Shown here one piece after another: positions 1 through 8,672 of a DNA stretch of 64,000 nucleotides. Source of the stretch: CAZFQG01 sp964520785 (GTDB taxonomy: Bacteria; Planctomycetota; Planctomycetia; Pirellulales; Thermoguttaceae). The stretch covers positions 1 to 64,000 of the forward strand of contig CAZFQG010000003.1 of the NCBI GenBank assembly GCA_964520785.1, given 5' to 3'. The translations under genes and the position numbers were made by a program. Below the pieces are notes generated by a model, which searched no databases, had not been told where the DNA came from, and saw only the letters and a list, made by a program, of their open reading frames with translations. Within the stretch, counting starts at the first letter, position 1. Each line of letters opens with the position of its first letter.

Positions 1-801
1 TCGATCGGCGACACGAATCTTCTTCCGGGAAGCGTCCTGGATAAATTCGAGTTCCGCAAGGCGAACGACGAGTTGGTCGGGTGCATCAAGATCACCAATC
101 CCGGCGATACCGACTTCTTCGAGGGGGCGATCGTTCCCAAGGAAATGGTCGAGCAGCGCAATGCCCAAGTCGAGGCGGTCGGCGGACAGCCGGCCGAGTT
201 CGTGAAGCCGCAGGCGGCGACCGCCAGCACGCAGTTGCTCGGAATTACGAAGGCGTCGGTGCAGAGCTGGAGTTTCTTGTCGGCGGCCAGTTTCCAGGAA
301 ACCACGAAGGTCCTCACGCAGGCCGCACTCGCCGGAAAGGTCGATCACCTCGTCGGGCTGAAGGAGAATGTTATCCTGGGGCATCTGGTTCCCGCTGGTA
401 CCGGCTTCAGAACCTTCCAGGAGGCGGAAGTCCGTGTTCATGAAATGGCGCTGGACGATCTGGTCCGTGAACCACGAGCCATGCCGGACACGGTCGTCGA
501 AAGTCCCCTCTTGCGAGACGTGACGGGTGATGATTTGGAAGGGGATGCCACCTCCGAAGGGGAGTCGGTTGACGCGGATGCCTTCGAGGAATCCGGAACC
601 GATTCCGACGCGACCGGAATCCCATCCGTGGAGGGCCCTCCCGCAGTACAGGCAGAGGGCTACTCGACCGAACCGTTGTTCGAGACGGAGGGGTCGACAC
701 GCGTCGGAACCGCTGAAGAAAGCGACCCGGAGAATGAAGAGGAGTCGAAGTCCGAGGACACGATAGACGATCAAAGTATAGTCGTCGAGGACGAAGACTA
801 G
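1..801 (+). CDS. rpoC: RNA polymerase beta' subunit, C-terminal part
   Basis: This is the 3' end of the gene for the largest RNA polymerase subunit; the frame is open from base 1, so the start lies outside the window. The stretch FFEGAIVPKEMVEQRNA and the closing motif STQLLGITKASVQSWSFLSAAS followed by DHLVGLKENVILGHLVPAGTG are the invariant end of beta'. After the conserved end (about base 430) roughly 120 further residues follow, rich in Asp, Glu and Ser and ending VVEDED. An acidic tail of that length is more than most bacterial RpoC proteins carry. The position upstream of rpsL-rpsG-fusA is the usual rpoBC-str order. The identity is certain; the role of the tail is unknown. Confidence 0.97.
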   Translation, partial: SIGDTNLLPGSVLDKFEFRKANDELVGCIKITNPGDTDFFEGAIVPKEMVEQRNAQVEAVGGQPAEFVKPQAATASTQLLGITKASVQSWSFLSAASFQETTKVLTQAALAGKVDHLVGLKENVILGHLVPAGTGFRTFQEAEVRVHEMALDDLVREPRAMPDTVVESPLLRDVTGDDLEGDATSEGESVDADAFEESGTDSDATGIPSVEGPPAVQAEGYSTEPLFETEGSTRVGTAEESDPENEEESKSEDTIDDQSIVVEDED

Positions 802-1157
802 TGTTTTTTCAACGGAATGTCTGGGGTTGACGCAGGTTGGCGCAACCACGACCCCTGGCGAACGCCTGGATGTGGAGCAAGTCAACTTACAAAAAGGTAT
901 TTTGCAGACAACCAGCCAGTCCAATGCCACGTTGCGGCTTGGGAAGAAAGGGCAAAGAAAGGTGAAGTTTTCGCCGGATCGTAGCCCGAGGCACCGCCGG
1001 ATTCTGTTTGAGAATTCGCGCGACTACTTGACAATTCGACATTAAGATGCAAAATTGTAGGTTTTCACGTTAAGAAGTCAGCCCCAAAGCGGTAGAGGTG
1101 GCGTCCAGCCCTTCCATCGGGGCCGCTAGGTTCATTCTTACTGCGACAAGGATAAGA
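802..1157. other. rpoC-rpsL intergenic region
   Basis: This 356-base spacer separates rpoC from the S12 gene. Short open frames across it have no recognisable protein character. Apart from the promoter candidate at 1028-1055 and an AAGGAT ribosome-binding sequence just before rpsL, nothing else stands out. Confidence 0.6.
1028..1055 (+). promoter_or_regulatory. Candidate sigma70-type promoter for rpsL-rpsG-fusA
   Basis: TTGACA at 1028-1033 is followed after 16 bases by CAAAAT (4 of 6 matches to the -10 consensus), about 100 bases before the rpsL start. The -35 box is perfect and the -10 box weak. It would give the str genes transcription separate from rpoBC. Confidence 0.4.
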
Positions 1158-1526
1158 ATGCCGACCATCAATCAATTGGTGCGCAATCGCAGAAAAAAGT
1201 TGCGGAAATTCAGCAAATCGCCCGTTTTGGAGAAATGTCCTCAGAAGCGGGGGGTATGCCTCCAGGTCCGGACGATGACGCCGAAGAAGCCGAATTCCGC
1301 GTTGCGGAAGATTACGCGAGTCCGCCTTTCCAACGGGAAGGAAGTAACCGTGTATATTCCGGGCGAGGGACACACCTTGCAGGAGCACTCGATCGTGCTC
1401 GTCCGCGGCGGGCGCATTCGCGACCTTCCGGGGGTACGGTACCAAGTGGTCCGCGGCGCGCTGGACACCGGGGGCGTCGATGGCCGGAAGCAATCCCGGA
1501 GCCGCTATGGCGCGAAGATGTCCTAG
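1158..1526 (+). CDS. rpsL: 30S ribosomal protein S12
   Basis: S12 sits in the decoding centre of the small subunit. The 122-residue product begins MPTINQLVRNRRKK and contains TPKKPNSALRKITRVRLSNG (the loop with the streptomycin-linked lysines), GGRIRDLPGVRY and GALDTGGVDGRKQSRSRYG, all full family signatures. An in-frame start 60 bases upstream exists, but ATG at 1158 matches the universal N-terminus and follows AAGGATAAGA. rpsG follows after 37 bases, as in the standard str operon. The loop reads VYIPGEGHTLQEHS. Confidence 0.98.
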   Translation: MPTINQLVRNRRKKLRKFSKSPVLEKCPQKRGVCLQVRTMTPKKPNSALRKITRVRLSNGKEVTVYIPGEGHTLQEHSIVLVRGGRIRDLPGVRYQVVRGALDTGGVDGRKQSRSRYGAKMS

Positions 1527-1563
1527 CGGTTCGTTTAATACGTTGTAAGTCGAGGGTACGAGC

Positions 1564-2034
1564 ATGGGTCGTTTTACGGCCAGCAAGAAACAACTCCAAC
1601 CGGATTCGAAGTTCAATTCGATTCTGGCGAGTAAATTCGTGAACTGTCTCATGTGGGACGGTAAGAAGAGCACCGCGTTGCGGGTCTTTTACGATGCGCT
1701 GGATATCATCGCCAAGAAAGTGCCGGACGCGGAGCCGATCGACGTTTTTACCGAAGCGGTCGAGAACGTGAAGCCGGACATCGAGGTCCGGTCGAAGCGC
1801 GTTGGTGGAGCGTCGTATCAAGTACCGATGCAAGTCAATCAAATCCGGCGCCAATCGTTGGCCATCCGTTGGATTCTGCTGGTGGTCCGCGAGAAAAAGG
1901 GCCGGCCGACGTGCCAGAAATTGGCGGATGAACTGCTGGCGGCCTACAGACGAGAAGGCGCCGCCATGACCCGGCGCGAAAACGTGCATCGCATGGCGGA
2001 AGCGAACAAGGCGTTTGCCCACTTCGCCTGGTAG
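1564..2034 (+). CDS. rpsG: 30S ribosomal protein S7
   Basis: S7 is a primary 16S rRNA binder that nucleates assembly of the 30S head, and in many bacteria it represses its own operon. The 156-residue product is full length. It shows SKFVNCLMWDGKKSTALRVFYDAL, VKPDIEVRSKRVGGASYQVPMQV and a C-terminal REGAAMTRRENVHRMAEANKAFAHFAW, the standard family blocks. GAGGG lies 8 bases before the ATG. A 253-base spacer with no credible gene separates it from fusA. Confidence 0.97.
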   Translation: MGRFTASKKQLQPDSKFNSILASKFVNCLMWDGKKSTALRVFYDALDIIAKKVPDAEPIDVFTEAVENVKPDIEVRSKRVGGASYQVPMQVNQIRRQSLAIRWILLVVREKKGRPTCQKLADELLAAYRREGAAMTRRENVHRMAEANKAFAHFAW

Positions 2035-2287
2035 TTCGACGAAGAATGCCCCCGACGCCGCGCCGCAACGGTCCCTTGCGTGACGCGGCGTTTTCGCGCG
2101 CTCGCACGGAGCAACCTCTGAAAAGGGCCCTGCCGCGGCGAGGACTTTCGAACCGTCAGGGACCGAGAGGGAATATCCACCCACCGCGGATTTCGCTCGA
2201 GTCGCCCGATTCGTTCAACCGGCGCCGGCTTCGGGCACATCACCGGTAGATACCCCATCACATTCGATAACCGAAGGCGCAAGCCCC

Positions 2288-4360
2288 ATGACGGTCCGCG
2301 ACCTGGAAAAAATTCGCAATATCGGAATCGTCGCGCATATCGATGCCGGGAAAACGACCGTCACCGAGCGGATGCTCTTCTACACGCATTTCTCTCACAA
2401 GTTCGGAGAGGTCGACAAGGGAACGACCATCACCGACTACGATCCGGAGGAACAGGAACGCGGAATTACGATCCAGTCCGCCTGCGTGACGTTCAACTAT
2501 CGGGACATCGTCATCAACCTGATAGATACCCCGGGTCACGTCGACTTTACCGCGGAGGTCGAGCGGAGTCTCCGGGTGCTCGACGGGGCGGTCGTCGTCT
2601 TCAGTGCCCGGGAGGGGGTGGAGGCCCAAAGTGAAACGGTCTGGCGCCAGGCGGATCGGTATCACGTTCCACGGATCGCCTTCATCAACAAGATGGACCG
2701 GGAAGGAGCCGATTTCTTCGCGACCTTCGACGAGATCAAGGAACGGCTCGGGGCCAATCCGATCGCCGTGCAACTACCGGTCGGCAGCGGTCCACCCCAT
2801 TTTCATGATGCGTTCCGGGCGATCATCGATCTGATCGAAATGAAGATGCTCCTCTTCAGCGCCGAAAGCGAGGGGGCGGAGGTCTCCGTCGAAGATGTTC
2901 CGGACGAACTGCTCGACGAGGCCGAGATGTGGCGGGCTCAAATGCTCGACCAGTTGTCCCTCTTCGACGACGAGTTGACGGAACTCCTCTTGTCGGAAGA
3001 GCAGGTTCCGCCGGCGCTAATTCGCAAGGTTGTTCGCAACGCCGTGTTGCATAATATGGCGGTTCCCGTCTTCTGCGGATCCGCGCTCGACGGCATCGGC
3101 ATTCAGCCGGTTCTCGATGGAGTCGCCTGCTATCTTCCCAACCCCCGGGACATGCCGCCGGTTGAAGGAATCAATCCGAAAAAAAAGAACGCCCCGGAGA
3201 AACGCCTGCCCGATTTCGACGAGCCGTTTTGCGGGCTGGTCTTCAAGGTCCAGGCGGACCGGCACGGCGACTTGCACTACGTCCGCGTCTATTCCGGCGA
3301 ACTGAAGGCCGGGTCCCGCGTCTACAATCCGGGGAAGGATAAGAAGGAGAACGTTCCGCAGTTGTGGCGGATTCAAGCCGACCGCCGCGAACAGGTCGAT
3401 TCCGTCGGCGCGGGCGACATCGTGGGAATCATCGGTTTGCGGCATTCCATCACCGGAGACACGCTCTGTTTCGCTCAGAATCCAATTCTGCTGGAGTCGA
3501 TCGTCTTTCCCGAGACGGTCATTTCGATGGCGATCGAGCCGGAGACCTCTACGGAGCGAAAGAAGCTTGGGGAGGTCCTCGACATGATGAGACGCCAGGA
3601 TCCGACCTTTCGGGCCCTGGAGAACGAGGAAACGGGTCAAACGCTCATCAGCGGAATGGGNNNNNNNNNNGAGGTCATCAAGCACCGCCTTTTGCGCGAG
3701 TATAGACTCAACGTCCGCGTGCATAAACCGCGGGTAAGCTACCGGGAGACGCTCGGAGAGGCGGTGGAGGTCACGGGATGTTGCCGGCGCATGATCGGAG
3801 GACAGACGCATGCGGCGGAAGTCGTCGTGCATGCCGAACCGCTTCAAGACGGCGAGGCTACCGTGAGCGTGGGTTTCACCTGTGGCGACGAAATCCCGTT
3901 CGAGTTCCTCCAGCCGGCGCTCGAAGTCCTCCGCGAACAAGCGACCGGCGGTGGACGCTACGGTTACCCGCTCATCCGGGTCCGCTTGAATATCACCGGA
4001 GGAGCGGTCCACGAAACGGACTCGACGGAACTCGCCTTCCGGCTCGCCGCGGCCGACGCCTATTCGCGATTGCTCCGCGAGGCGAAGATCGTTCTTCTGG
4101 AACCGATCATGAAGGTGGAAATCACGACGCCGGAGGAATACTTCGGCGATTTCGTCAGCGATATCCAGCAGCGTCACGGCGTAATCAATCGGACGTTCAC
4201 GCGAGGAAAGAGCACGATTCTCGACGCATCGGTCCCGTTGGCGAATCTCTTCGGATATTCCGGCGCGATGCGCGGCCTCAGCCAGGGCCGCGCTACATGC
4301 ACCATGGAGCCCTCCACCTACGGCCCGGCCCCGCCGGAAGTGATGGAGGCGATGGTCTGA
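2288..4360 (+). CDS. fusA: Translation elongation factor G
   Basis: EF-G is the GTPase that drives ribosomal translocation. The frame encodes about 690 residues, the normal length. The N-terminal GTPase domain has AHIDAGKTT (P-loop), RGITI (switch I), DTPGHVDF (G3) and NKMD (G4); domains II to V follow and the end is STYGPAPPEVMEAMV. The frame contains an assembly gap (3661-3670) inside the conserved GMGELHL segment of domain III. As drawn, that segment is one codon short of the family pattern, so the gap size is probably only nominal. It closes the str cluster. Identity is certain. Confidence 0.97.
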   Translation: MTVRDLEKIRNIGIVAHIDAGKTTVTERMLFYTHFSHKFGEVDKGTTITDYDPEEQERGITIQSACVTFNYRDIVINLIDTPGHVDFTAEVERSLRVLDGAVVVFSAREGVEAQSETVWRQADRYHVPRIAFINKMDREGADFFATFDEIKERLGANPIAVQLPVGSGPPHFHDAFRAIIDLIEMKMLLFSAESEGAEVSVEDVPDELLDEAEMWRAQMLDQLSLFDDELTELLLSEEQVPPALIRKVVRNAVLHNMAVPVFCGSALDGIGIQPVLDGVACYLPNPRDMPPVEGINPKKKNAPEKRLPDFDEPFCGLVFKVQADRHGDLHYVRVYSGELKAGSRVYNPGKDKKENVPQLWRIQADRREQVDSVGAGDIVGIIGLRHSITGDTLCFAQNPILLESIVFPETVISMAIEPETSTERKKLGEVLDMMRRQDPTFRALENEETGQTLISGMXXXXEVIKHRLLREYRLNVRVHKPRVSYRETLGEAVEVTGCCRRMIGGQTHAAEVVVHAEPLQDGEATVSVGFTCGDEIPFEFLQPALEVLREQATGGGRYGYPLIRVRLNITGGAVHETDSTELAFRLAAADAYSRLLREAKIVLLEPIMKVEITTPEEYFGDFVSDIQQRHGVINRTFTRGKSTILDASVPLANLFGYSGAMRGLSQGRATCTMEPSTYGPAPPEVMEAMV
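3661..3670. other. Assembly gap (10 N) inside fusA
   Basis: Ten ambiguous bases. The flanks read Gly-Met-Gly before and Glu-Val-Ile after. The family pattern needs four residues between (Glu-Leu-His-Leu), but ten N completes the Gly codon and leaves only three. The true insert is therefore probably 13 bases. Confidence 0.95.
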
Positions 4361-4372
4361 ACGAAGGACGAT

Positions 4373-4399
4373 GTCTTGCCGGTCGGTGCCGGCAAAGAC
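4373..4399 (+). terminator. fusA: Hairpin after fusA, possible terminator
   Basis: The arms at 4373-4382 and 4389-4399 pair over 10 bp with one bulged A around a 6-base loop, 12 bases after the fusA stop and between convergent genes. There is no T-run, so termination is an inference from position and stem strength. Confidence 0.4.
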
Positions 4400-4427
4400 G
4401 CACCTTACGCCGCGCGACTATTCCGAA

Positions 4428-6143
4428 CTACGGGGTAAGGCTTGCCGCCTCCGCGATTGCCGTCTCGCCGAGCGCTCCCGCGTAAATCCGCACGTCCTTC
4501 ATTCTCCCGTTGAAGTAGTCGTGCGGTCCGAAGCCGATCTTCAGCGGATTTTCGTTGTCGAGATTGAACCGGTCGGCGTCGAATCCTTGGTTCTTCGCGA
4601 CGCATTTACCATCGACGTACAGACGCAACGCCCCCCCATCTCTTACCACGGCGACGTGCCGCCAACCGGGTTCGAGGCCGCGGTCGTGCGAGACGCTCTT
4701 TCCGGCTTCCAACCGGAAAACGTGTCCGGAAGGAAGGACGCCGCAGTAGAGCTTTCCGCCATAAACGGCCATTGCCCACGCCCGCCGATAGACGACGTCC
4801 GGCGTGTGGTCCAGCCGTCCGACGTGGGTAAGCCGGTCGGGGCCGTCGTACCGGTAGACCTCCGCCAGCGGCAGCGTGCCGATGTAGAGCTTCCCGTTGT
4901 AAAGGCTTACCGCCATCGATTCCTTCTCCTCGCCGGGCCGGCCCAAGACGGTCCATTCTCCGGGCCCTTCGTTCCGCACCAACAGCGCGTTCGGCCAGGT
5001 GCAGAAGTGCATTTTTCCATCATAGACCATGAAGGAGTACGTCTGGGACGTCTCCGGCGGTACGCCGAAATCGGTCCACTTGCCGTCGCCGTCGTAGCGG
5101 AGGACGTGACCCCCATCATAGCTCAGGGCGTAGATGTTCCCGTTATAAACACCCAAATGGACCGTCCGCTTACCGGGGCAGCCTAGCGATTCCCATTGCG
5201 TTCCGCCAAGATATCGATAGAGGCCCTTATTCTTGCCCATTGGGTGATGGCGGCCGGTCGTGCCGGTACCGGCATAAAGCTCCCCGTTGAACTCGACCAG
5301 CCCGGAAACGGAAGTCACCTCCTCGTCCACGCGGCCGCAGTCGGTCCAAGACGTACCACCGTCGTAACGCCACACACGCCCCCCGGGGTTCGTGTTTTCG
5401 GAAAGGGGGAGCGAGGAACCACCACCGTCATACCACTCCGAAGCGGCGTAGAGCTTCCCGTCGCACACGCACAGGCAGCTCACCGCATTCGCCTGCTCGG
5501 GCGGACCGACGTGGACCCAGTTGCCCTTCCCTTCGAAACGATAGACCCCGCCGGCGCCCTCCGCGGCGGGTTCCCACGTGGAGGCGTAGAGATTCCCCTC
5601 GTAGACGCAAAGAGATCGAATGTGACGGCAATCGCCGGGCCGGCCAAGGTCTTCCCACGCACTCGGCGGCGTATTCGCGTCGATTCCGAAAAACAGGTTC
5701 CGGTGGTTCGACTGCGCGTTCGTCACGCCGGGATAGTTCATGATCGACAGAACGGCCCCGGTCCGCGTGTCGGGATCGAACTTGCTCAACAGGTCGCCCA
5801 AGACGTCGTCGAGCTTCTCTTCCGTGTGGACCCACAGAGAGATCGTAAAATCACCGTTCCCGGGCCGGAGGCGGTCGCCGTCGGCGACTTCGAGGTAGGC
5901 ATCTCTGCCGTTGAACGCCGCGGCCCCGTCGGCGAATTCCACGCCGTGATTCACCGCGTGCAGGCCGTTGCCGGAGGAGTCTCTCGCGTCGGCCGCGAGT
6001 TTCCAGTGCCCGACCAATTCGGGCTCGGCGGCGCTCAATACCCCGGCGCAGAGGAATGCCGTCGTCACAAGTCCACGAAGGCAGGTACGGAAATCCGCCA
6101 GACCTTCCCTTTTTGAAGCGAAACGCGAAAGCACGGTCTTCAT
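4428..6143 (-). CDS. Secreted LamG jellyroll protein with an inserted seven-bladed beta-propeller
   Basis: The N-terminus (LRGLVTTAFLCAGVLSAAE) is a signal peptide, so the product is exported. Residues about 42-160 form the first half of a LamG/concanavalin-like fold (VGHWKLAADARDSSGNGLHA, then FTISLWVHTEEK). Residues about 488-560 supply the second half (GWRHVAVVRDGGALRLYVDG, then FNGRMKDVRIY). Between them lie seven similar repeats of about 45 residues of the pattern VYnGkLYagt...VyRYdG..W...G, which I read as a propeller. ATG at 6143 is chosen because AAGGGTGG sits 5 bases upstream; a GTG three codons earlier lacks such a site. It converges on fusA with no operon partner. The ligand is unknown; a polysaccharide-binding role is only a guess from the LamG fold. 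Confidence 0.8.
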   Translation of the reverse strand: MKTVLSRFASKREGLADFRTCLRGLVTTAFLCAGVLSAAEPELVGHWKLAADARDSSGNGLHAVNHGVEFADGAAAFNGRDAYLEVADGDRLRPGNGDFTISLWVHTEEKLDDVLGDLLSKFDPDTRTGAVLSIMNYPGVTNAQSNHRNLFFGIDANTPPSAWEDLGRPGDCRHIRSLCVYEGNLYASTWEPAAEGAGGVYRFEGKGNWVHVGPPEQANAVSCLCVCDGKLYAASEWYDGGGSSLPLSENTNPGGRVWRYDGGTSWTDCGRVDEEVTSVSGLVEFNGELYAGTGTTGRHHPMGKNKGLYRYLGGTQWESLGCPGKRTVHLGVYNGNIYALSYDGGHVLRYDGDGKWTDFGVPPETSQTYSFMVYDGKMHFCTWPNALLVRNEGPGEWTVLGRPGEEKESMAVSLYNGKLYIGTLPLAEVYRYDGPDRLTHVGRLDHTPDVVYRRAWAMAVYGGKLYCGVLPSGHVFRLEAGKSVSHDRGLEPGWRHVAVVRDGGALRLYVDGKCVAKNQGFDADRFNLDNENPLKIGFGPHDYFNGRMKDVRIYAGALGETAIAEAASLTP

Positions 6144-6570
6144 TCGAACCACCCTTATTCGTCAAATACTGTGAATCGTCGGCCCAGGTTGGACGCCTAC
6201 ACGCGATGCAGCCCCCAACCTGGACGACGCGCGCGATTACCGATCGCGACAATTCATTGTAATAGCGCGCCTGGCGCGGTGAAAACCATGCGGGCCGAAC
6301 CAACCCTCCCAAGGGGATCGAAGAAATATCGAACAAAACCGATCCGAGGAACGTATCGATTATGGCAAATCGAGGGGGCGCCGACGGGCAGTTTATCAGG
6401 GTGGTATATAACCACTCATTTTAGCTATTACTCGGTGACATCCGTGTTTCCTCAAGGCTTGCCCTTGAGGAGTGGTCGGTAAGGTGATCATAATGGACTC
6501 TATGCATCTTCGTACCGACGACGAATTCCCTCAATAATCTCTTTCAAAACCGCCTGGAATACTCAATCGC
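6144..6570. other. Intergenic region with three inverted repeats
   Basis: This 427-base divergent spacer contains no credible gene. It holds a 9-bp inverted repeat (6184-6192 with 6215-6223), an 8-bp hairpin with a 5-base loop (6450-6457 with 6463-6470), and GTGGT-ATATA-ACCAC at 6401-6415, which could be an operator or an AT-rich promoter core. Which of the two flanking genes they serve is not evident. Confidence 0.5.
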
Positions 6571-8592
6571 ATGAAACGTCCTATCCTAACCGTCCTCGCG
6601 TGTTGGATACTTCTTCTTCCCTTGGCGGCCTCCGCTTTCGCGGATGGTTCGCCTCAGACGCTGGATCAGCTCCGTGAAGTAGAGGCGAAACTAAAAGAGC
6701 TTTCTCCCAAGCTCGTCGAATGTACGGTCGGCCTGCAGATCGGTTCTTCTCGCGGAAGCGGCATTATCGTCAGCAAGGACGGCCTGATTCTCACGGCGGG
6801 GCATGTGTGTGGAAAGGCCAATGAGCCTTGTATCATCGTCCTGCCGGACGGAAAAACAACCCGCGGAATGACTCTGGGAATTTTCTCCTCCGCCGACGCC
6901 GGAATGGCGAAGATTATCGGCGACAATGAAGGAGACGACGAATGGCCCTATCTGGAACCGGGGACGGAGGCGGATATCGTCCCAGGGGCGTGGTGCGTTT
7001 CGGCGGGGCATCCAGGGGGTTGGCAGAAAGGCCGGCCTCCGGTGATCCGACTGGGACGCATTCTGAACTCGGAGAGCCGTGTCATTCAGACCGACTGCCC
7101 CTTGATCGGGGGCGATTCCGGCGGCCCGCTGGTGAATCTCGACGGCAAGGTCATCGGTATCAACAGCCGGATCGGGGCGAACCTGACGATGAATTATCAC
7201 GTTCCCATCGGCGTGTTCCATGAGGTGTGGGACCGGCTCAAGAAGGGGGAGACGTGGAAGGACAGCTTCCCCGAGAAGAACGACGAGGAAGTCCGCCAGG
7301 CATTCCGTTCTATCCTTGAAAAAGCCCGCGAATGCGTCGTGCAGATCAAGTGCGATGACCGCAATACCATTTTGGGGACGGTGGTCGGTCCGGATGGATG
7401 GATTCTTACCAAGGCGAGTGAGATCAAGCCGGAGCCGATCTGCGTTTTCGGCGACGGAACGGAAAGGCCCGCCGAAGTGATCGGAATCGATCCGCGGTTT
7501 GACCTGGCAATGCTGAAGGTCGAGGCGGAGAAGCTGCCGGCCATTCCGTGGCAGATGCGAATGCCGGATGTCGGGCAAATCGTCGCCGCGACCGGACTGG
7601 ACGAAGACCCCTTGGCACTGGGGGTAATTGGCGCGCCCAAGCGAGCGATTCCCCGGATCGCCGGGATGATGGGGATCATGTTGAAGGACGCCGAAGGGGG
7701 TGTCCTCGTGGAGAAGGTGGTGCCCGGCAGCCCGGCCGAGAAGGCGGGAATCAAGGACAACGACCTCGTCACGCATCTCAACGGCACGGCGGTGGCGGAT
7801 CGGGAGACTCTTTCCGATAGTATCAAGAAGCATCGCCCCGGAGAAAAGGTTCGAGTGACGCTGAAGCGGGACGACGAATCGAAGGATGTCGAGGTCACGC
7901 TCGCGCGCCTGCTCACGGACGCGGCCCAGCGACAAGATTTGCTGAATCGCTCCGGGATCGGCGTGAGCCGCCGCGCGGATGATTTTCCGTTGGTGGTCCA
8001 GCACGACACGGTTATCCGGCCGAACGAATGTGGGACGCCGTTGGTGGACCTCGAGGGCCGCGTCGTCGGTCTCAACATCGCGCGCGCCGGCCGGACCGAG
8101 TCTTACTGCGTTCCCGCGAACACGCTGATCGTCCTGATGTATGACCTGATGTCCGGTCGACTGAAGCCTCAACCGCCGCCGGCGGAGAAGAAACCGGAAG
8201 CCAAAGAGGAACCGAAAGAGGACAAGCCGAAGGACGAACCAAAGCAGGAAGAACCGAAGGCCGAGCCCGAGGAAAAGCCGAAGGAGGAGGAGCCGGATTC
8301 GAAGCCCGAGGAAAAGCCGGAACCGAAGGAAGAACCGAAGGAACAGCCCAAGCAAGAACAACCGAAGCAGGAACAGCCCGAGGAGGAACCGAAAGCCGAG
8401 CCGAAGGAAGAACAGCCGGACGTCCAACCGGAGCCCGAACCGCCCAAGGAAGAGCCCGCGCCCGAGGAGCCGCCGAAAGCGGAAGAAACAGAACCCGAGC
8501 AGGACCCGGAACCACAACCGGAGGTGGAACGGGAGAATGCCGAGCCGGCCCCGTCAGAGGAGGGGCCTGAGCGGGAAGAAGAACACGAGTAG
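6571..8592 (+). CDS. HtrA-like secreted serine protease with PDZ, a second degenerate protease domain and a charged tail
   Basis: After a signal peptide (residues 1-23) comes a trypsin-like HtrA/DegP domain with an intact triad: His78 in LTAGHVC, Asp109 in SSADAGMAKI and Ser183 in GGDSGGPLVNL. A second protease-like domain (about 245-530) has lost its histidine (LTKASEI) and has Cys487 where the nucleophilic Ser should be (NECGTPLVDL). A PDZ domain (about 365-445; VEKVVPGSPAEKAGIKDND) lies inside that second domain instead of after it. The last 140 residues are a Pro/Glu/Lys repeat tail (EPKEEPKEQPKQEQ). The role is probably periplasmic protein quality control. The two-domain layout suggests that the degenerate half binds rather than cuts. 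Confidence 0.85.
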   Translation: MKRPILTVLACWILLLPLAASAFADGSPQTLDQLREVEAKLKELSPKLVECTVGLQIGSSRGSGIIVSKDGLILTAGHVCGKANEPCIIVLPDGKTTRGMTLGIFSSADAGMAKIIGDNEGDDEWPYLEPGTEADIVPGAWCVSAGHPGGWQKGRPPVIRLGRILNSESRVIQTDCPLIGGDSGGPLVNLDGKVIGINSRIGANLTMNYHVPIGVFHEVWDRLKKGETWKDSFPEKNDEEVRQAFRSILEKARECVVQIKCDDRNTILGTVVGPDGWILTKASEIKPEPICVFGDGTERPAEVIGIDPRFDLAMLKVEAEKLPAIPWQMRMPDVGQIVAATGLDEDPLALGVIGAPKRAIPRIAGMMGIMLKDAEGGVLVEKVVPGSPAEKAGIKDNDLVTHLNGTAVADRETLSDSIKKHRPGEKVRVTLKRDDESKDVEVTLARLLTDAAQRQDLLNRSGIGVSRRADDFPLVVQHDTVIRPNECGTPLVDLEGRVVGLNIARAGRTESYCVPANTLIVLMYDLMSGRLKPQPPPAEKKPEAKEEPKEDKPKDEPKQEEPKAEPEEKPKEEEPDSKPEEKPEPKEEPKEQPKQEQPKQEQPEEEPKAEPKEEQPDVQPEPEPPKEEPAPEEPPKAEETEPEQDPEPQPEVERENAEPAPSEEGPEREEEHE

Positions 8593-8602
8593 TCTCCGGG
8601 GC

Positions 8603-8630
8603 TGGACTTATACACCCCAAGCGGTATAAT
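8603..8630 (+). promoter_or_regulatory. ssrA: Candidate ssrA promoter
   Basis: TGGACT (4 of 6 to the -35 consensus) at 8603-8608 is followed by a 16-base spacer and a perfect TATAAT at 8625-8630. Transcription would start near 8637, leaving a short 5' leader to be trimmed before the mature tmRNA 5' end at 8673. Confidence 0.6.
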
Positions 8631-8672
8631 TCCGTTGCGGGTGGACAGCCCGCACCACGACGACTTCATTTT

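Noticed and set aside
4371..5186. 271-residue plus-strand frame after fusA
   Set aside because: It is antisense to the LamG-propeller gene, which has a signal peptide and clear repeats.
6691..8517. 608-residue frame on the minus strand
   Set aside because: It is antisense to the HtrA-like gene and is mostly Leu/Arg/Phe low complexity mirrored from the Glu/Lys/Pro tail.
8160..8590. CRISPR- or satellite-like repeat array
   Set aside because: The repetition comes from Glu/Lys/Pro codons in the protein tail; units are irregular and without spacers.
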